From the NCBI RefSeq assembly GCF_018603515.1, contig NZ_JACATN010000003.1, positions 806,001 to 870,000 on the forward strand: 64,000 nucleotides of DNA, given 5' to 3'. The notes beneath the pieces are model-generated. The model saw only the letters and a list, made by a program, of their open reading frames with translations, searched no databases and was not told the DNA's origin. Positions 55,011 to 64,000 of the stretch are shown here, piece by piece. Within the stretch, counting starts at the first letter, position 1. Every line of letters begins with the position of its first letter. The stretch is from Zobellia barbeyronii (GTDB lineage: Bacteria > Bacteroidota > Bacteroidia > Flavobacteriales > Flavobacteriaceae). The position numbers and the translations under genes were made by a program.

Positions 55011-55538
55011 TTATATCGTAAATGTACGCGTCTTTTTAAATTCGCTATTATCATAACGCTCTACACATTCATGATAGATTTTAACGGCTTCTTCAGCATC
55101 ACCCCATCCACCAGTATCAACTTTCTTCTTTTCTAAATCTTTATAGACTTTAAAGAAATGCTCAATTTCCTTTAAACGGTGAGGATTCAAATCACTAATG
55201 TCGTAATTGTTACTCCATATTGGATCTGAAACTGGTACACAGATAATTTTTTCATCCGGCCCTTTTTCATCGGTCATATGAAAGACACCAATTGGTCTTA
55301 CTTCCATTACTACCATAGGATATGTTGGTTCTGCTCCCATTACCAAAACATCTAGCGGATCTTTGTCCAGCGCTAAAGTCTCAGGAATGAAACCATAATC
55401 ACCAGGATACATCATTGACGAAAAAAGCATACGGTCAAAACGTATTTTATGTAATGTAAAGTCGTATTCGTATTTATTTCTACTTCCTTTTGGAATCTCT
55501 ATTAAAACATCAAAAGTTATGTCAGCTTTTTTTCCCAT
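55011..55538 (-). CDS. ppa: Soluble inorganic pyrophosphatase, family I
   Basis: 175 residues. YEYDFTLHKIRFDRML, the signature YPGDYGFIPETLALDKDPLDVLV with the metal-binding aspartates (D-x-D-P-x-D), and WGDAEEAVKIYHECVERY are all present. It hydrolyses pyrophosphate in the cytosol. Next to the membrane PPase but ended by its own terminator. Confidence 0.96.
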   Translation of the reverse strand: MGKKADITFDVLIEIPKGSRNKYEYDFTLHKIRFDRMLFSSMMYPGDYGFIPETLALDKDPLDVLVMGAEPTYPMVVMEVRPIGVFHMTDEKGPDEKIICVPVSDPIWSNNYDISDLNPHRLKEIEHFFKVYKDLEKKKVDTGGWGDAEEAVKIYHECVERYDNSEFKKTRTFTI

Positions 55539-55744
55539 TTTTTAGGTTTATTTTACAACCGCTAAGGTACAAAAATGCATACGTGTCCACCCAGAAATAC
55601 AAAAAAACATCTGATTTTGCAGTAAAAAATAAGAATCAACAAATTATAAGGGAGTCTACTACAGCGATAGGTATTTAAAAGTCTAAAAATATAAACCACT
55701 ACAAATGAGCGGACTACACTTTACTGACCAATTAAAGCATTTAG

Positions 55745-58246
55745 TTAGAAGTCAAATCCAAACGTTCCTGTAACACTAAAAGGACGAGCATCTGGAGCAT
55801 CCAAATAATTACCTCTAAAGTTGAAATCTATTCTAAGAATCTTAAAAATGTTACCAATCCCTAGCGAATACTCGTAGTAAATTTTATCAGATGGCGCCTG
55901 CAATGGTGTATTTATAGTTGCCGGCAAACTTAAAGCTTTGTTTTCATCAGACAAATCTCCCCAGACCCCTCTAAGTCCAATAATCTCCCGCAGATTAAGT
56001 TTCCTCAACAAAGGAATTCGTGAAAAAATACGACCATTAAAATTATGTTGTAAGTGCAATGCTACATAAGTATCGGTAACAAACTCATAGAAGTCAAGGT
56101 TAGGAAATGTTCCGTAGTTCGAAAAGAATGTCTGGTTTCCTGGCACTACATTTAATAGTCCCAAAGGCACTGTGTTAAAGGTCTTACCCATTTCTAAAGT
56201 TGAGAATAACCTACCAAAACCACCTATTTGCCAAGGCTGACTATAAGAGAATTGTAATTTACTATAGCTAAAATCGCTATCAAAAACCACATCCACACCT
56301 TTGGTGTAACTCAATAATAGCGTACTATAATCTTCGTTCATTCCCTTACGTTCCACGCCATAACCAATGGTTCTTTTTCCAGGCGTATAAACTACCAATG
56401 CATTAAAATCGAACTGGTTTATCTCTGATGAAATTCCTGTTGGAGAATCTGCATCTACATAATCTAGACTAAAATCATCTGGTAAGGCCGAACTTAACTT
56501 TCTAAACGTTCCTCCTATCCCAAGCCTAAGGTTGGTTACAGGTTCTATTTCTATATTGAATTTGCTCAGGTTGATATTCGTTAACCTATTATTAGCACCA
56601 ACAGTCACCAATGAAGACGAAGCTATACTTCTACCGAGCACATCATTCGTGGCAGTAAGACTTACACCTAACTGTTCAATATCTCTCCTGTTACCACCTG
56701 AAACAATAAGCCTACTCTTTTTATCAAGCAATATTTTACCGGACATACCGTGCTTGAATTTTTTATCGGTAAAACCATAAGCTGTATACCCTTCAACACG
56801 CCAAAGGTCATTTTCTCCAAAATACGAACGTGCACCAATACGAACACGTGGCCCTTCTGCTTGGTTATAACCAAAAACATCATAAACGGAACCAATGTCC
56901 ATGTTCCACTTATCAATCTCTACAAAACCACTACCCAAAATACTAACCAAATTGTAGTAAGACCTAAATTTTGGTACTGTTTTTAAAGTATCTAAAAGCT
57001 GATAAATTCCTTTTTCGTCCTTATTTAAGCTCTCCAACCTACTATTCTCCCAAAAAGTACTATCACGATTTAGGACTGCAGTATCATAAGGGTTACTCTC
57101 TGTCTTATAAAACTCTTTTGGCTTCTTTTGATCAAAAGTATAATTATCAAAAACAGTAGTACGTTTACCGTACATACCTCTTGACTCTTCTTTCTTCTGA
57201 AAACTAAAGTCGCTCATCATATAATCCCGTTTCAAAAGAAACACGGAATCATTAACTACCTCAAAATCTTGTTCAATATATATTTCTTTTACCCAGTTGA
57301 TGTTGGCACTTTTGGTCACTTCTAAGTTGATGTTCTTTACAGCATATGTAGAATCGTTCACCCAGAAATCACCTTTAAAAGTAAGTTCGTTCTTTCTTCT
57401 TGGGTAATAGACAATGTTGTAACACCATTTATCCTCAATAAACGCACTATCCCGCAGGGCATAATTATAAACATCAACCCCTGTTCTTGACAAAGGGCTA
57501 GTAAAACTCTTATCAAAGAACTTCAGGTAATTATCGTAGATATCATACTCTTGATATAGATCTGCAACAAAAGCAATTATAGACTGGTTGTTATCAAAAC
57601 CAGAGTTTTTATTACCTAAGATGTCTTCTTTCTCTTCATCAAGGCGATTATCTCCATAGACTTTAGAGAAAGTCTCGTTCAAAAATATTGGCAAATAGGT
57701 TTTACCGGTAATACGTGAAGTATCTAAATCCTTAAAGACAAACTCAAGACCCTTAAATATCTTTTTCTTCATTAGGGCGCTATCAATAGTATTCAGGTCA
57801 AATTCTACCTTCTCATACTTTTCAAAAGCATACTGGTTAAACTTCCGTAGACCGTTCTCCCGTTTTTTTGCCCATATTTTTCTCAGTATATCTACTGCAG
57901 GATTATTTTTCTTAGACTGCTTTCCACCAACAAGAACTACCTCATCTAGTTGCTGAGAAGACTCCTTCATTACAACCTTCATCTTATAGGTCACCTTGGT
58001 AGTCAATGGAATCTCCACACTCTCATACCCTATAAAAGAAATAAGAAGGATAGGATGGTCATCATCAGACTCCATATAAAAGTTACCATTATCATCGGTA
58101 ATAGTACCTTCATAAGAGCCTTTAAAAAGTACATTGGCAAAAGCTACCGGCTGGTTATCTTCGTCAATAACAATACCACCCACTTTAGTTTGCGCGCTGG
58201 CAACCAAAGAAAAAAGTAGTACAACAAATAATAGAAGGTTTTTCAT
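55745..58246 (-). CDS. DUF5686 / carboxypeptidase-regulatory-like outer-membrane protein
   Basis: 833 residues. Signal peptide NLLLFVVLLFSLVASAQ, a carboxypeptidase-D-regulatory-like domain (about 20-100; VGGIVIDEDNQPVAFANVLFKGSYEGTITDDNGNF), then a long DUF5686 region of beta-strands ending RPFSVTGTFGFDF with a terminal Phe, as in outer-membrane barrels. No plug-like TonB box was seen. Function unknown. It lies downstream of pdhB, separated by a terminator and 214 bases. Confidence 0.85.
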   Translation of the reverse strand: MKNLLLFVVLLFSLVASAQTKVGGIVIDEDNQPVAFANVLFKGSYEGTITDDNGNFYMESDDDHPILLISFIGYESVEIPLTTKVTYKMKVVMKESSQQLDEVVLVGGKQSKKNNPAVDILRKIWAKKRENGLRKFNQYAFEKYEKVEFDLNTIDSALMKKKIFKGLEFVFKDLDTSRITGKTYLPIFLNETFSKVYGDNRLDEEKEDILGNKNSGFDNNQSIIAFVADLYQEYDIYDNYLKFFDKSFTSPLSRTGVDVYNYALRDSAFIEDKWCYNIVYYPRRKNELTFKGDFWVNDSTYAVKNINLEVTKSANINWVKEIYIEQDFEVVNDSVFLLKRDYMMSDFSFQKKEESRGMYGKRTTVFDNYTFDQKKPKEFYKTESNPYDTAVLNRDSTFWENSRLESLNKDEKGIYQLLDTLKTVPKFRSYYNLVSILGSGFVEIDKWNMDIGSVYDVFGYNQAEGPRVRIGARSYFGENDLWRVEGYTAYGFTDKKFKHGMSGKILLDKKSRLIVSGGNRRDIEQLGVSLTATNDVLGRSIASSSLVTVGANNRLTNINLSKFNIEIEPVTNLRLGIGGTFRKLSSALPDDFSLDYVDADSPTGISSEINQFDFNALVVYTPGKRTIGYGVERKGMNEDYSTLLLSYTKGVDVVFDSDFSYSKLQFSYSQPWQIGGFGRLFSTLEMGKTFNTVPLGLLNVVPGNQTFFSNYGTFPNLDFYEFVTDTYVALHLQHNFNGRIFSRIPLLRKLNLREIIGLRGVWGDLSDENKALSLPATINTPLQAPSDKIYYEYSLGIGNIFKILRIDFNFRGNYLDAPDARPFSVTGTFGFDF

Positions 58247-58397
58247 CTAAGAAATTTTCTCTGTACTATATAAACAAATAATGTACCAGAACAGATTTTA
58301 TAATAATTCTTGGCTCGTTTTTACATAAAAATTAAAGTTCGCTTCTGTTTTTTGCCTACAACCTGAATTTAAGCTAAAAACATTGAACCGAACTACT

Positions 58398-58434
58398 AAA
58401 AAAAATGCTTCGCCAACATTAAGTCGGCGAAGCA
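58398..58434 (-). terminator. Terminator of pdhB
   Basis: Perfect 9-bp stem TGCTTCGCC / GGCGAAGCA with an 11-base loop, followed by eight T residues on the minus strand. 26 bases after the pdhB stop. Confidence 0.95.
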
Positions 58435-58460
58435 AAAGTACCTTTACAAATTTGTTATAC

Positions 58461-59441
58461 CTATTTTTTGTACATCACTTTCTTGACTGCGTTAACCACA
58501 TCTGTATGATTTGGCAACCATTCCGCCAACAAAACAGGAGAATACGGTGCAGGTGTATCTGCTGTATTTATCTTCTGAATAGGTGCATCTAAATAGTCAA
58601 AAGCGTGAGATTGCACATGAAAAGTTATTTCAGAGGCAACATTACCAAAAGGCCAAGCCTCTTCTAAAATAACTAAACGATTTGTTTTCTTAACCGATTT
58701 TAAAATTGCTTCGTAATCCAATGGCTTAACAGTACGCAAGTCAATGATCTCACAGCTTATTCCTTCTTTTTGAAGTTCATCAGCAGCTTTATCGGCCTCT
58801 TTTATAATTTTACCAAAAGAAACGATAGTAACATCACTACCTTCTCTACGGATATCTGCAACACCTAATGGAATTGTATAGTCTCCTTCAGGAACTTCTC
58901 CTTTATCTCCATACATCTGCTCAGACTCCATAAAAATAACAGGATCATTATCACGGATAGCTGCTTTCAACAATCCTTTTGCATCTGCCGGATTAGAAGG
59001 AACAACAACTTTTAGTCCTGGACAGTTAGCATACCAGCTTTCAAAAGCTTGTGAGTGCGTAGCACCCAACTGACCTGCAGAACCTGTAGGACCTCTAAAA
59101 ACGATAGGACAAGGAAACTGCCCACCCGACATTTGACGGATTTTAGCTGCATTGTTGATGATCTGATCGATACCCACCAAAGCAAAGTTAAAAGTCATAA
59201 ACTCTATTATTGGACGACAACCAGTCATTGTAGATCCTATACCTATACCTGCAAAACCTAATTCTGCAATAGGCGTATCTATAACACGCTTGGCACCAAA
59301 CTCATCTAGCATTCCTTTAGAAGCCTTATAAGCGCCATTGTATTCGGCAACCTCTTCTCCCATCAGGTAAACTGACTCGTCTTTTCTCATTTCTTCCGAC
59401 ATCGCCTCAACGATGGCTTCCCTAAATTGTAGTGTCTTCAT
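58461..59441 (-). CDS. pdhB: Pyruvate dehydrogenase E1 component, beta subunit
   Basis: Thiamin-dependent decarboxylation of pyruvate with the alpha subunit (not in the window). 326 residues. GEEVAEYNGAYKASKGMLDEFG at about 27-48, DTPIAELGFAGIGIGSTMTGCRPI, GPTGSAGQLGATHSQAFESWYANCPGLKVVVPSNPADAKGLLKAAI, and the C-terminal transketolase-like region (PFGNVASEITFHVQSHAFDYLDAPI) are typical of E1-beta. Other 2-oxoacid dehydrogenases are possible, but the sequence looks like the pyruvate type of Bacteroidota. Confidence 0.93.
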   Translation of the reverse strand: MKTLQFREAIVEAMSEEMRKDESVYLMGEEVAEYNGAYKASKGMLDEFGAKRVIDTPIAELGFAGIGIGSTMTGCRPIIEFMTFNFALVGIDQIINNAAKIRQMSGGQFPCPIVFRGPTGSAGQLGATHSQAFESWYANCPGLKVVVPSNPADAKGLLKAAIRDNDPVIFMESEQMYGDKGEVPEGDYTIPLGVADIRREGSDVTIVSFGKIIKEADKAADELQKEGISCEIIDLRTVKPLDYEAILKSVKKTNRLVILEEAWPFGNVASEITFHVQSHAFDYLDAPIQKINTADTPAPYSPVLLAEWLPNHTDVVNAVKKVMYKK

Positions 59442-59540
59442 ATTATATGGAGTATCTTTTTATTATGTGCGTTAAAAACGCAAGCAAAAATAGGAAAATA
59501 TATGTCAAATAATAGGCTCTAAGAATCAAAATAAGTTATA

Positions 59541-59568
59541 AAAAATACTATGCATGCATAGTATTTTT
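59541..59568. promoter_or_regulatory. 28-bp perfect palindrome, probable operator of etfBA
   Basis: The two 14-base halves AAAAATACTATGCA and TGCATAGTATTTTT are exact reverse complements, centred on ATGCATGCAT. It lies 47 bases upstream of the etfB start in the divergent gap with pdhB, at the place expected for a promoter. Confidence 0.8.
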
Positions 59569-59615
59569 GAAAAAGATTACATATCTTCGTCTAGATTATA
59601 AATAGCTTTATAGAC

Positions 59616-60356
59616 ATGAAAATATTAGTTTGCATAAGTAATGTTCCTGACACAACCTCCAAAATTAACTTTACGGATGGTGATACAAAGTTTGACACCA
59701 ATGGTGTACAGTTCGTAATAAACCCTAACGATGAGTTCGGTTTAACACGCGCCATGTGGTTTAAAGAAAAGCAAGGAGCTACAGTACATATTGCTACAGT
59801 TGGCGAAGCTAGCGTAGAACCAACTATGCGTAAGGCACTTGCAATTGGCGCTGATGAAGCCATTAGAATTAACGCTGTTCCAACAGACGGTTTTTTCGTT
59901 GCCGAACAATTGGCCAACGTAATTAAAGACGGAGCATACGACCTTATTATTGCCGGTAGAGAAAGTATTGATTATAACGGAGGTATGGTTCCTGGAATTT
60001 TAGCCACTCTTTTAGGAATGAATTTCGTAAACACTTGTATTAGTCTTGAGGTTGAAGGCACTACAGCTACCGCTATAAGAGAAATAGATGGTGGAAAAGA
60101 AACTGTACAGACTTCACTTCCCCTAGTTATTGGAGGACAAAAAGGTCTTGTACAAGAGAGTGACCTTAAAATACCCAACATGCGTGGTATTATGATGGCA
60201 AGAAAAAAGACACTTACCGTGATAGAGCCTGTTGGCGCTACAGTTGCCACTAAAGACGTTAAATTTGATAAGCCAGTAGCTAAAGGAAGCGTTAAATTGG
60301 TTAATTCAGCTGAAGAATTAGTAGAATTACTTCACAATGAAGCCAAAGTAATTTAG
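59616..60356 (+). CDS. etfB: Electron transfer flavoprotein beta subunit
   Basis: 246 residues. KILVCISNVPDTTSKINF at the N-terminus, FVINPNDEFGLTRAMWFKEK, and VVGEASVEPTMRKALAIGADEAIRI-like VGEASVEPTMRKALAIGADEAIRI are ETF-beta signatures; LIIAGRESIDYNGGMVPGILATLLG follows. It accepts electrons from acyl-CoA and other dehydrogenases together with etfA, 107 bases downstream. It is probably controlled by the palindrome upstream. Confidence 0.95.
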   Translation: MKILVCISNVPDTTSKINFTDGDTKFDTNGVQFVINPNDEFGLTRAMWFKEKQGATVHIATVGEASVEPTMRKALAIGADEAIRINAVPTDGFFVAEQLANVIKDGAYDLIIAGRESIDYNGGMVPGILATLLGMNFVNTCISLEVEGTTATAIREIDGGKETVQTSLPLVIGGQKGLVQESDLKIPNMRGIMMARKKTLTVIEPVGATVATKDVKFDKPVAKGSVKLVNSAEELVELLHNEAKVI

Positions 60357-60463
60357 TCACTATATATAGGTTGCAGTTTTCTAGATGCCGGTTCTTTGAC
60401 CAGAACATTAGAAACTACCATATACAGTTAAGCTTTATCCCTAAAAAATAAAACAATACACAA

Positions 60464-61432
60464 ATGTCAGTATTAGTATATACAGAATCCGAAAACGGAA
60501 AACTTAAAAAAAGTGCTTTTGAAGTGGCCTCATATGCCAAAGCAGTGGCAGACCAATTAGGTTCATCAGTTACCGCAATTTCTTTTAATGCAACCAGTAA
60601 CGATGAACTAGGTACTTATGGCGTTTCCAAAGTATTGAATGTAACAGATGACAAATTAGCTACATTTAACGCTCTTGCTTACGCTAATAGCATTGCACAG
60701 GCAGCAAAAAATGAAAATATTCAGGTAATTATAGTGAGCTCTAGTACGAACAGTAAATTTTTAGCTCCTATTCTAGCTGCTAAATTAAAAGCTGGTTACG
60801 TACCAAACGTGGTTGCCGCTCCTGAAAGCGCATCACCATTTACAGTAAAGCGTACTACTTTTAGTAATAAGGGTTTCGCACATACCGAAATTACCACGGA
60901 GACTAAGATTATAGGTGTTTCTAATAATTCTTTTGGTCTAAAAGAAAATGCAACGACTGCAGCAGTTGAGGCTTTTAATGCCGATTTAAGTGATGCTGAT
61001 TTTTCAGTTAAGTCCATTGAAATAGATAAAGTTGCTGGTCAAGTTACTATTGCAGATGCAGATATCGTAGTCTCTGGCGGAAGAGGTCTTAAAGGACCTG
61101 AAAACTGGGGAATGATAGAAGACCTTGCCGAAGTTCTTGGTGCAGCTACAGCTTGTTCCAAGCCTGTTTCCGATATGGGATGGAGACCTCATGGAGAACA
61201 TGTTGGGCAAACAGGAAAGCCAGTTGCGGCTAATCTTTATATCGCAATAGGTATCTCAGGTGCCATTCAGCATTTAGCAGGAGTTAGTTCTTCAAAAACA
61301 AAAGTAGTTATCAACTCTGACCCTGAAGCCCCATTTTTCAAGGCTGCAGACTATGGAATTGTAGGTGATGCCTTTGAAGTAGTACCTAAACTCATTGAAA
61401 AATTAAAAGAATTTAAAGCACAAAACGCTTAA
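60464..61432 (+). CDS. etfA: Electron transfer flavoprotein alpha subunit
   Basis: 322 residues. FAD-binding C-terminal half: VVSGGRGLKGPENWGMIEDLAEVLGAATACSKPVSDMGWRPHGEHVGQTGKPVAANLYIAIGISGAIQHLAG and VVINSDPEAPFFKAADYGIVGDA, all standard. The N-terminal domain (SVLVYTESENGKLKKSAFEVASYAK) shares the ETF fold with etfB. Followed by a long hairpin terminator. Confidence 0.96.
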   Translation: MSVLVYTESENGKLKKSAFEVASYAKAVADQLGSSVTAISFNATSNDELGTYGVSKVLNVTDDKLATFNALAYANSIAQAAKNENIQVIIVSSSTNSKFLAPILAAKLKAGYVPNVVAAPESASPFTVKRTTFSNKGFAHTEITTETKIIGVSNNSFGLKENATTAAVEAFNADLSDADFSVKSIEIDKVAGQVTIADADIVVSGGRGLKGPENWGMIEDLAEVLGAATACSKPVSDMGWRPHGEHVGQTGKPVAANLYIAIGISGAIQHLAGVSSSKTKVVINSDPEAPFFKAADYGIVGDAFEVVPKLIEKLKEFKAQNA

Positions 61433-61456
61433 TTTTCGTTAATTTGCGCTTATTAA

Positions 61457-61503
61457 AGGGCTGTTTAAATGCATGGTTTGCCCATATTTAAACAGTCTTT
61501 TGT
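61457..61503 (+). terminator. Terminator after etfA
   Basis: Arms GGCTGTTTAAAT (61459-61470) and ATTTAAACAGTC (61486-61497), with ATGG/CCAT pairing inside, followed by TTTTGTATTTT. It ends just before the start of the next gene. Confidence 0.85.
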
Positions 61504-61517
61504 ATTTTAATGATTCT

Positions 61518-62147
61518 ATGAGCTTAGTCAGGTTAAAAATAAAAGGTATTTCCTATAGCCAAACACAGAATGGAGCTTACGCTCTTATTCTGAACGAAGT
61601 TGAAGGCGATCGTAAACTACCCATTGTCATCGGTGCTTTTGAAGCGCAGTCAATTGCTATTGCACTTGAGAAAGAAATAAAGCCGCCAAGGCCTTTGACT
61701 CACGATTTGTTCAAAAATTTTTCGGATCGTTTTGATATTGTAATCAAACAAGTCATTATCCATAAATTGGTAGACGGCGTTTTTTACTCTAGCATAATTT
61801 GCGAACGAGATAAAATTGAAGAGATTATAGACGCTAGAACAAGCGATGCCATTGCTTTGGCACTCCGCTTTAACGCACCTATCTTCACCTATAAGACCAT
61901 TTTGGATAAAGCAGGAATCTTCCTTAAATTTTCGTCTAAAGACAAGGATAAAGAAGAGACTGACGATAGTATTGTGGTAGATGAAATTTTGCAAGAAGGC
62001 GAAACCGTAGAAATAGAATCTGGCGCAACAGATGGTTACACAGAACTTTCTATTGATGAACTCCACAAAGAACTAGACCTAGCCGTTAACAATGAAGATT
62101 ACGAAAAAGCGGCCAAGCTTCGAGACGAGATTTCCAAAAGAAACTGA
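61518..62147 (+). CDS. Bifunctional nuclease family protein with UvrB/UvrC motif
   Basis: Start at 61518 (MSLVRLKIKGISYSQTQNGAYALIL); the frame extends 15 codons upstream, but that overlaps the etfA terminator. About 209 residues. N-terminal DUF151/bifunctional nuclease domain (LPIVIGAFEAQSIAIALEKE, ARTSDAIALALRFNAPIF), an acidic linker (KDKDKEETDDSIVV), and a C-terminal UVR-type coiled motif (ELDLAVNNEDYEKAAKLRDEI). The nuclease activity reported for plant members is not established here. A 17-base gap precedes the transporter gene. Confidence 0.9.
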   Translation: MSLVRLKIKGISYSQTQNGAYALILNEVEGDRKLPIVIGAFEAQSIAIALEKEIKPPRPLTHDLFKNFSDRFDIVIKQVIIHKLVDGVFYSSIICERDKIEEIIDARTSDAIALALRFNAPIFTYKTILDKAGIFLKFSSKDKDKEETDDSIVVDEILQEGETVEIESGATDGYTELSIDELHKELDLAVNNEDYEKAAKLRDEISKRN

Positions 62148-62165
62148 TAAACAAGCAAGTACCCT

Positions 62166-63614
62166 ATGAAAATCAACCTTTGGATTGTTCTACTTGCCCT
62201 ATTTATTTTTTTCCCATCCATAGCACAAGAAACGATTGCAGTACCAGCCGCAGAAACGGCTGCTATAAATGATATTGTTTCACAAAACACCAATCACATT
62301 CAACCTAATGCAGGTTTTAGCTTAAATAGCTTAGGCCGCGGCATATTGGGTATGGCTGTACTTTTACTCATTTCATTTTTATTCAGTTCAAATCGCAGAG
62401 CCATCAACTGGAAGACCGTTGGTATTGGCCTTACATTGCAATTAGTTATTGCCATAGGCGTGCTGAAAATTCCATTTATTCAAAGAGTATTTGAGTCCAT
62501 TGGCGAAGTTTTCATTAGTATTCTGGGATTTACCCGTGCAGGAAGTAAATTTCTGTTTGAAGGACTTGTGGTTGACACCGGTACTTTTGGTTATATTTTT
62601 GCTTTTCAGGTATTACCTACCATCATTTTCTTTTCAGCACTTACCTCATTACTATTTTATTTGGGAATCATCCAAAAGGTAGTGAGAGTACTAGCTTGGA
62701 TGCTTTCAAAAACTCTAGGTATTTCCGGAGCGGAAAGCCTATCTGTTGCTGGAAACATCTTTTTAGGACAGACCGAAGCACCATTATTGATTAAAGCTTA
62801 CTTGGAAAAAATGACCAAGTCTGAAATTCTTCTAGTGATGATAGGTGGAATGGCTACCGTTGCCGGAGCTGTTTTAGCTGCCTACATTGGTTTCTTAGGG
62901 GGAGAAGATAAAGTATTGCAATTGGTTTTTGCCAAACACCTTTTAGCGGCATCGGTTATGGCCGCACCAGGCGCTATTGTAATTTCAAAAATATTATACC
63001 CACAAACAGAAGCAGTAAATACAGAGGTGGCAGTATCTTCTGAGAAGATTGGCTCTAATGTTTTGGATGCTATTGCTAACGGTACCACAGAAGGTTTGAG
63101 ATTGGCCGTCAATGTTGGGGCCATGCTTTTAGTTTTTGTGGCTATGATTGCCATGTTAAACGGAATTTTAGATTGGATTGGCGATTTGACTTCCTTAAAC
63201 CAATGGGTCGCTCTCAATACATCATATGATAAATTTTCGCTAGAGGCCATTCTTGGGACCATCTTTGCTCCACTAATGTGGCTTATTGGTGTTGCTAACG
63301 AAGATATTATGCTCATGGGGCAACTCTTGGGGATTAAGCTTGTAGCCAGTGAATTCGTAGGGTACATCCAGTTAGCTGAACTAAAAAATATGGCTACAGG
63401 AGCTAGCTTTACCTATAACAAATCTGTGATCATGGCAACGTATATGCTTTGCGGGTTCGCAAACTTTGCATCCATAGGGATACAAATTGGTGGCATTGGT
63501 TCATTAGCTCCAGGACAACGTAAAACTCTTTCAGAATTTGGCCTTAAAGCTGTTCTTGGTGGTTCTATAGCTTCCTTGTTATCTGCTACTATAGCAGGTA
63601 TGATTTTAGGTTAA
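62166..63614 (+). CDS. Concentrative nucleoside transporter (NupC/CNT family)
   Basis: 482 residues with about ten hydrophobic helices. CNT signatures GISGAESLSVAGNIFLGQTEAPLLIKAYL (about 182-210) and NGTTEGLRLAVNVGAMLLVFVAMIAMLNG (about 298-326) are present, followed by FAPLMWLIGV and GFANFASIGIQIGGIGSLAPGQR. An N-terminal signal-like segment (LALFIFFPSIAQE) precedes the first helix and is longer than in E. coli NupC. It takes up nucleosides with H+ or Na+, and lies near thyA and the deoxynucleoside kinase, which also handle thymidylate and deoxynucleotides. Confidence 0.93.
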   Translation: MKINLWIVLLALFIFFPSIAQETIAVPAAETAAINDIVSQNTNHIQPNAGFSLNSLGRGILGMAVLLLISFLFSSNRRAINWKTVGIGLTLQLVIAIGVLKIPFIQRVFESIGEVFISILGFTRAGSKFLFEGLVVDTGTFGYIFAFQVLPTIIFFSALTSLLFYLGIIQKVVRVLAWMLSKTLGISGAESLSVAGNIFLGQTEAPLLIKAYLEKMTKSEILLVMIGGMATVAGAVLAAYIGFLGGEDKVLQLVFAKHLLAASVMAAPGAIVISKILYPQTEAVNTEVAVSSEKIGSNVLDAIANGTTEGLRLAVNVGAMLLVFVAMIAMLNGILDWIGDLTSLNQWVALNTSYDKFSLEAILGTIFAPLMWLIGVANEDIMLMGQLLGIKLVASEFVGYIQLAELKNMATGASFTYNKSVIMATYMLCGFANFASIGIQIGGIGSLAPGQRKTLSEFGLKAVLGGSIASLLSATIAGMILG

Positions 63615-63721
63615 ATCAATATTCTTTACTTCAACTGAAAATATTTTGGTTAATAAATCTCTAATAACTACAACGAGTAGTCTTTGAGCTTTTACCAACA
63701 AAATTCTATTTTTGCCCCACT

Positions 63722-64000
63722 ATGAAACAATACCACGATTTACTAAAGCACGTACTAGATAACGGTAACCAGAAAGGAGACCGCACAGGGACAGGAACTT
63801 TAAGCGTTTTTGGACATCAAATGCGTTTTGACCTAAGTAAAGGTTTTCCTATGGTAACTACTAAAAAGTTACACCTGAAGTCTATTGTCTATGAATTGCT
63901 TTGGTTCTTGAAAGGTGATACAAACATCAAATACCTTCAAGAAAATGGTGTACGTATCTGGAATGATTGGGCAGATGAGAATGGAGACTTGGGCCCTGTT
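63722..64000 (+). CDS. thyA: Thymidylate synthase, 3' end cut by the window edge
   Basis: The ATG at 63722 opens [21 protein letters not shown], followed by [43 protein letters not shown] and [15 protein letters not shown]: the N-terminal third of ThyA, including the dUMP phosphate-binding Arg in GDRTGTGT. It converts dUMP to dTMP with methylene-THF. 93 codons are visible without a stop; the catalytic Cys lies outside. It starts 107 bases after the nucleoside transporter gene, probably from its own promoter. Confidence 0.97.
   Translation, partial: MKQYHDLLKHVLDNGNQKGDRTGTGTLSVFGHQMRFDLSKGFPMVTTKKLHLKSIVYELLWFLKGDTNIKYLQENGVRIWNDWADENGDLGPV

Noticed and set aside
61473-61517. Longer start for the bifunctional nuclease
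   Set aside because: The extension overlaps the etfA terminator, and the conserved start is MSLVRLKIKG at 61518.
1-64000. CRISPR arrays, tRNA/rRNA genes, transposases, prophage or integrase genes
   Set aside because: No regular repeats, cloverleaf or known proteins were seen on either strand.

Overview
The window looks like a chromosomal core segment of a marine-type member of the Flavobacteriaceae (Bacteroidota). Supporting signs are the low GC content, promoters of the TTG / TAnnTTTG type, almost no Shine-Dalgarno sequences, GLPGLI, DUF3857, DUF5686 and TonB-receptor families, a split methionine synthase, and a MetX-aspartokinase-homoserine dehydrogenase fusion. I see no phage, transposase, CRISPR array, tRNA or rRNA. 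Both edges cut a gene: a SIMPL-like protein on the left and thyA on the right.

Layout. 1-11.4 kb: housekeeping genes, mostly on the minus strand (polyprenyl synthase, rlmN, queA, aroA, a MazG-like pyrophosphohydrolase, two DUF3857/transglutaminase proteins, dtd, rsgA). 11.6-15.75 kb: an aromatic amino acid operon, pheA - aminotransferase - tyrA - DAHP synthase/chorismate mutase. It is preceded by a previously unannotated Phe-rich leader peptide and a terminator, which together form a textbook ribosome-mediated attenuator. 16-20 kb: small envelope genes, a serine hydrolase carrying two inverted REP-like repeats, and a PagL-like barrel. 20-33.5 kb: a sulfur and one-carbon block with metF, split metH under a SAM-I riboswitch, then an assimilatory sulfate reduction operon (DUF2061, cysH, cysD, cysN, sulfite reductase, cobA, ferredoxin-NADP reductase) next to an Rrf2-family regulator. 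33.5-38.2 kb: accessory plus-strand genes, one apparently frameshifted at a 12-A run. 38.4-46.1 kb: methionine and SAM synthesis (metZ, the metX-AK-HSD fusion, metY under a SAM-I riboswitch, metK under a SAM-II-type riboswitch). 46-58 kb: envelope genes, a deoxynucleoside kinase, TonB, and both membrane and soluble pyrophosphatases. 58-64 kb: pdhB, the electron transfer flavoprotein genes behind a 28-bp perfect palindrome, a bifunctional nuclease, a nucleoside transporter and thyA.

How it fits together. Sulfate is activated and reduced to sulfide by the cys operon, with siroheme supported by cobA and electrons plausibly supplied by the reductase. Homoserine from the fused aspartokinase-homoserine dehydrogenase is acylated by the fused MetX domain and sulfhydrylated by MetY/MetZ. 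MetF and the two-part MetH supply the methyl group, and MetK makes SAM. Two different SAM riboswitch classes at three loci close the feedback loop, while the aromatic branch is controlled separately by translation of a Phe-rich leader.

The strongest candidate for an undescribed system is the Phe-leader attenuator at 15612-15736. Other notable signals are the SAM-I/SAM-II combination, a repeated CCCTAT...TAG motif in the cys operon beside a four-cysteine Rrf2 regulator, palindromic operators upstream of etfB and metY, and an inverted REP-like pair inside a coding region.
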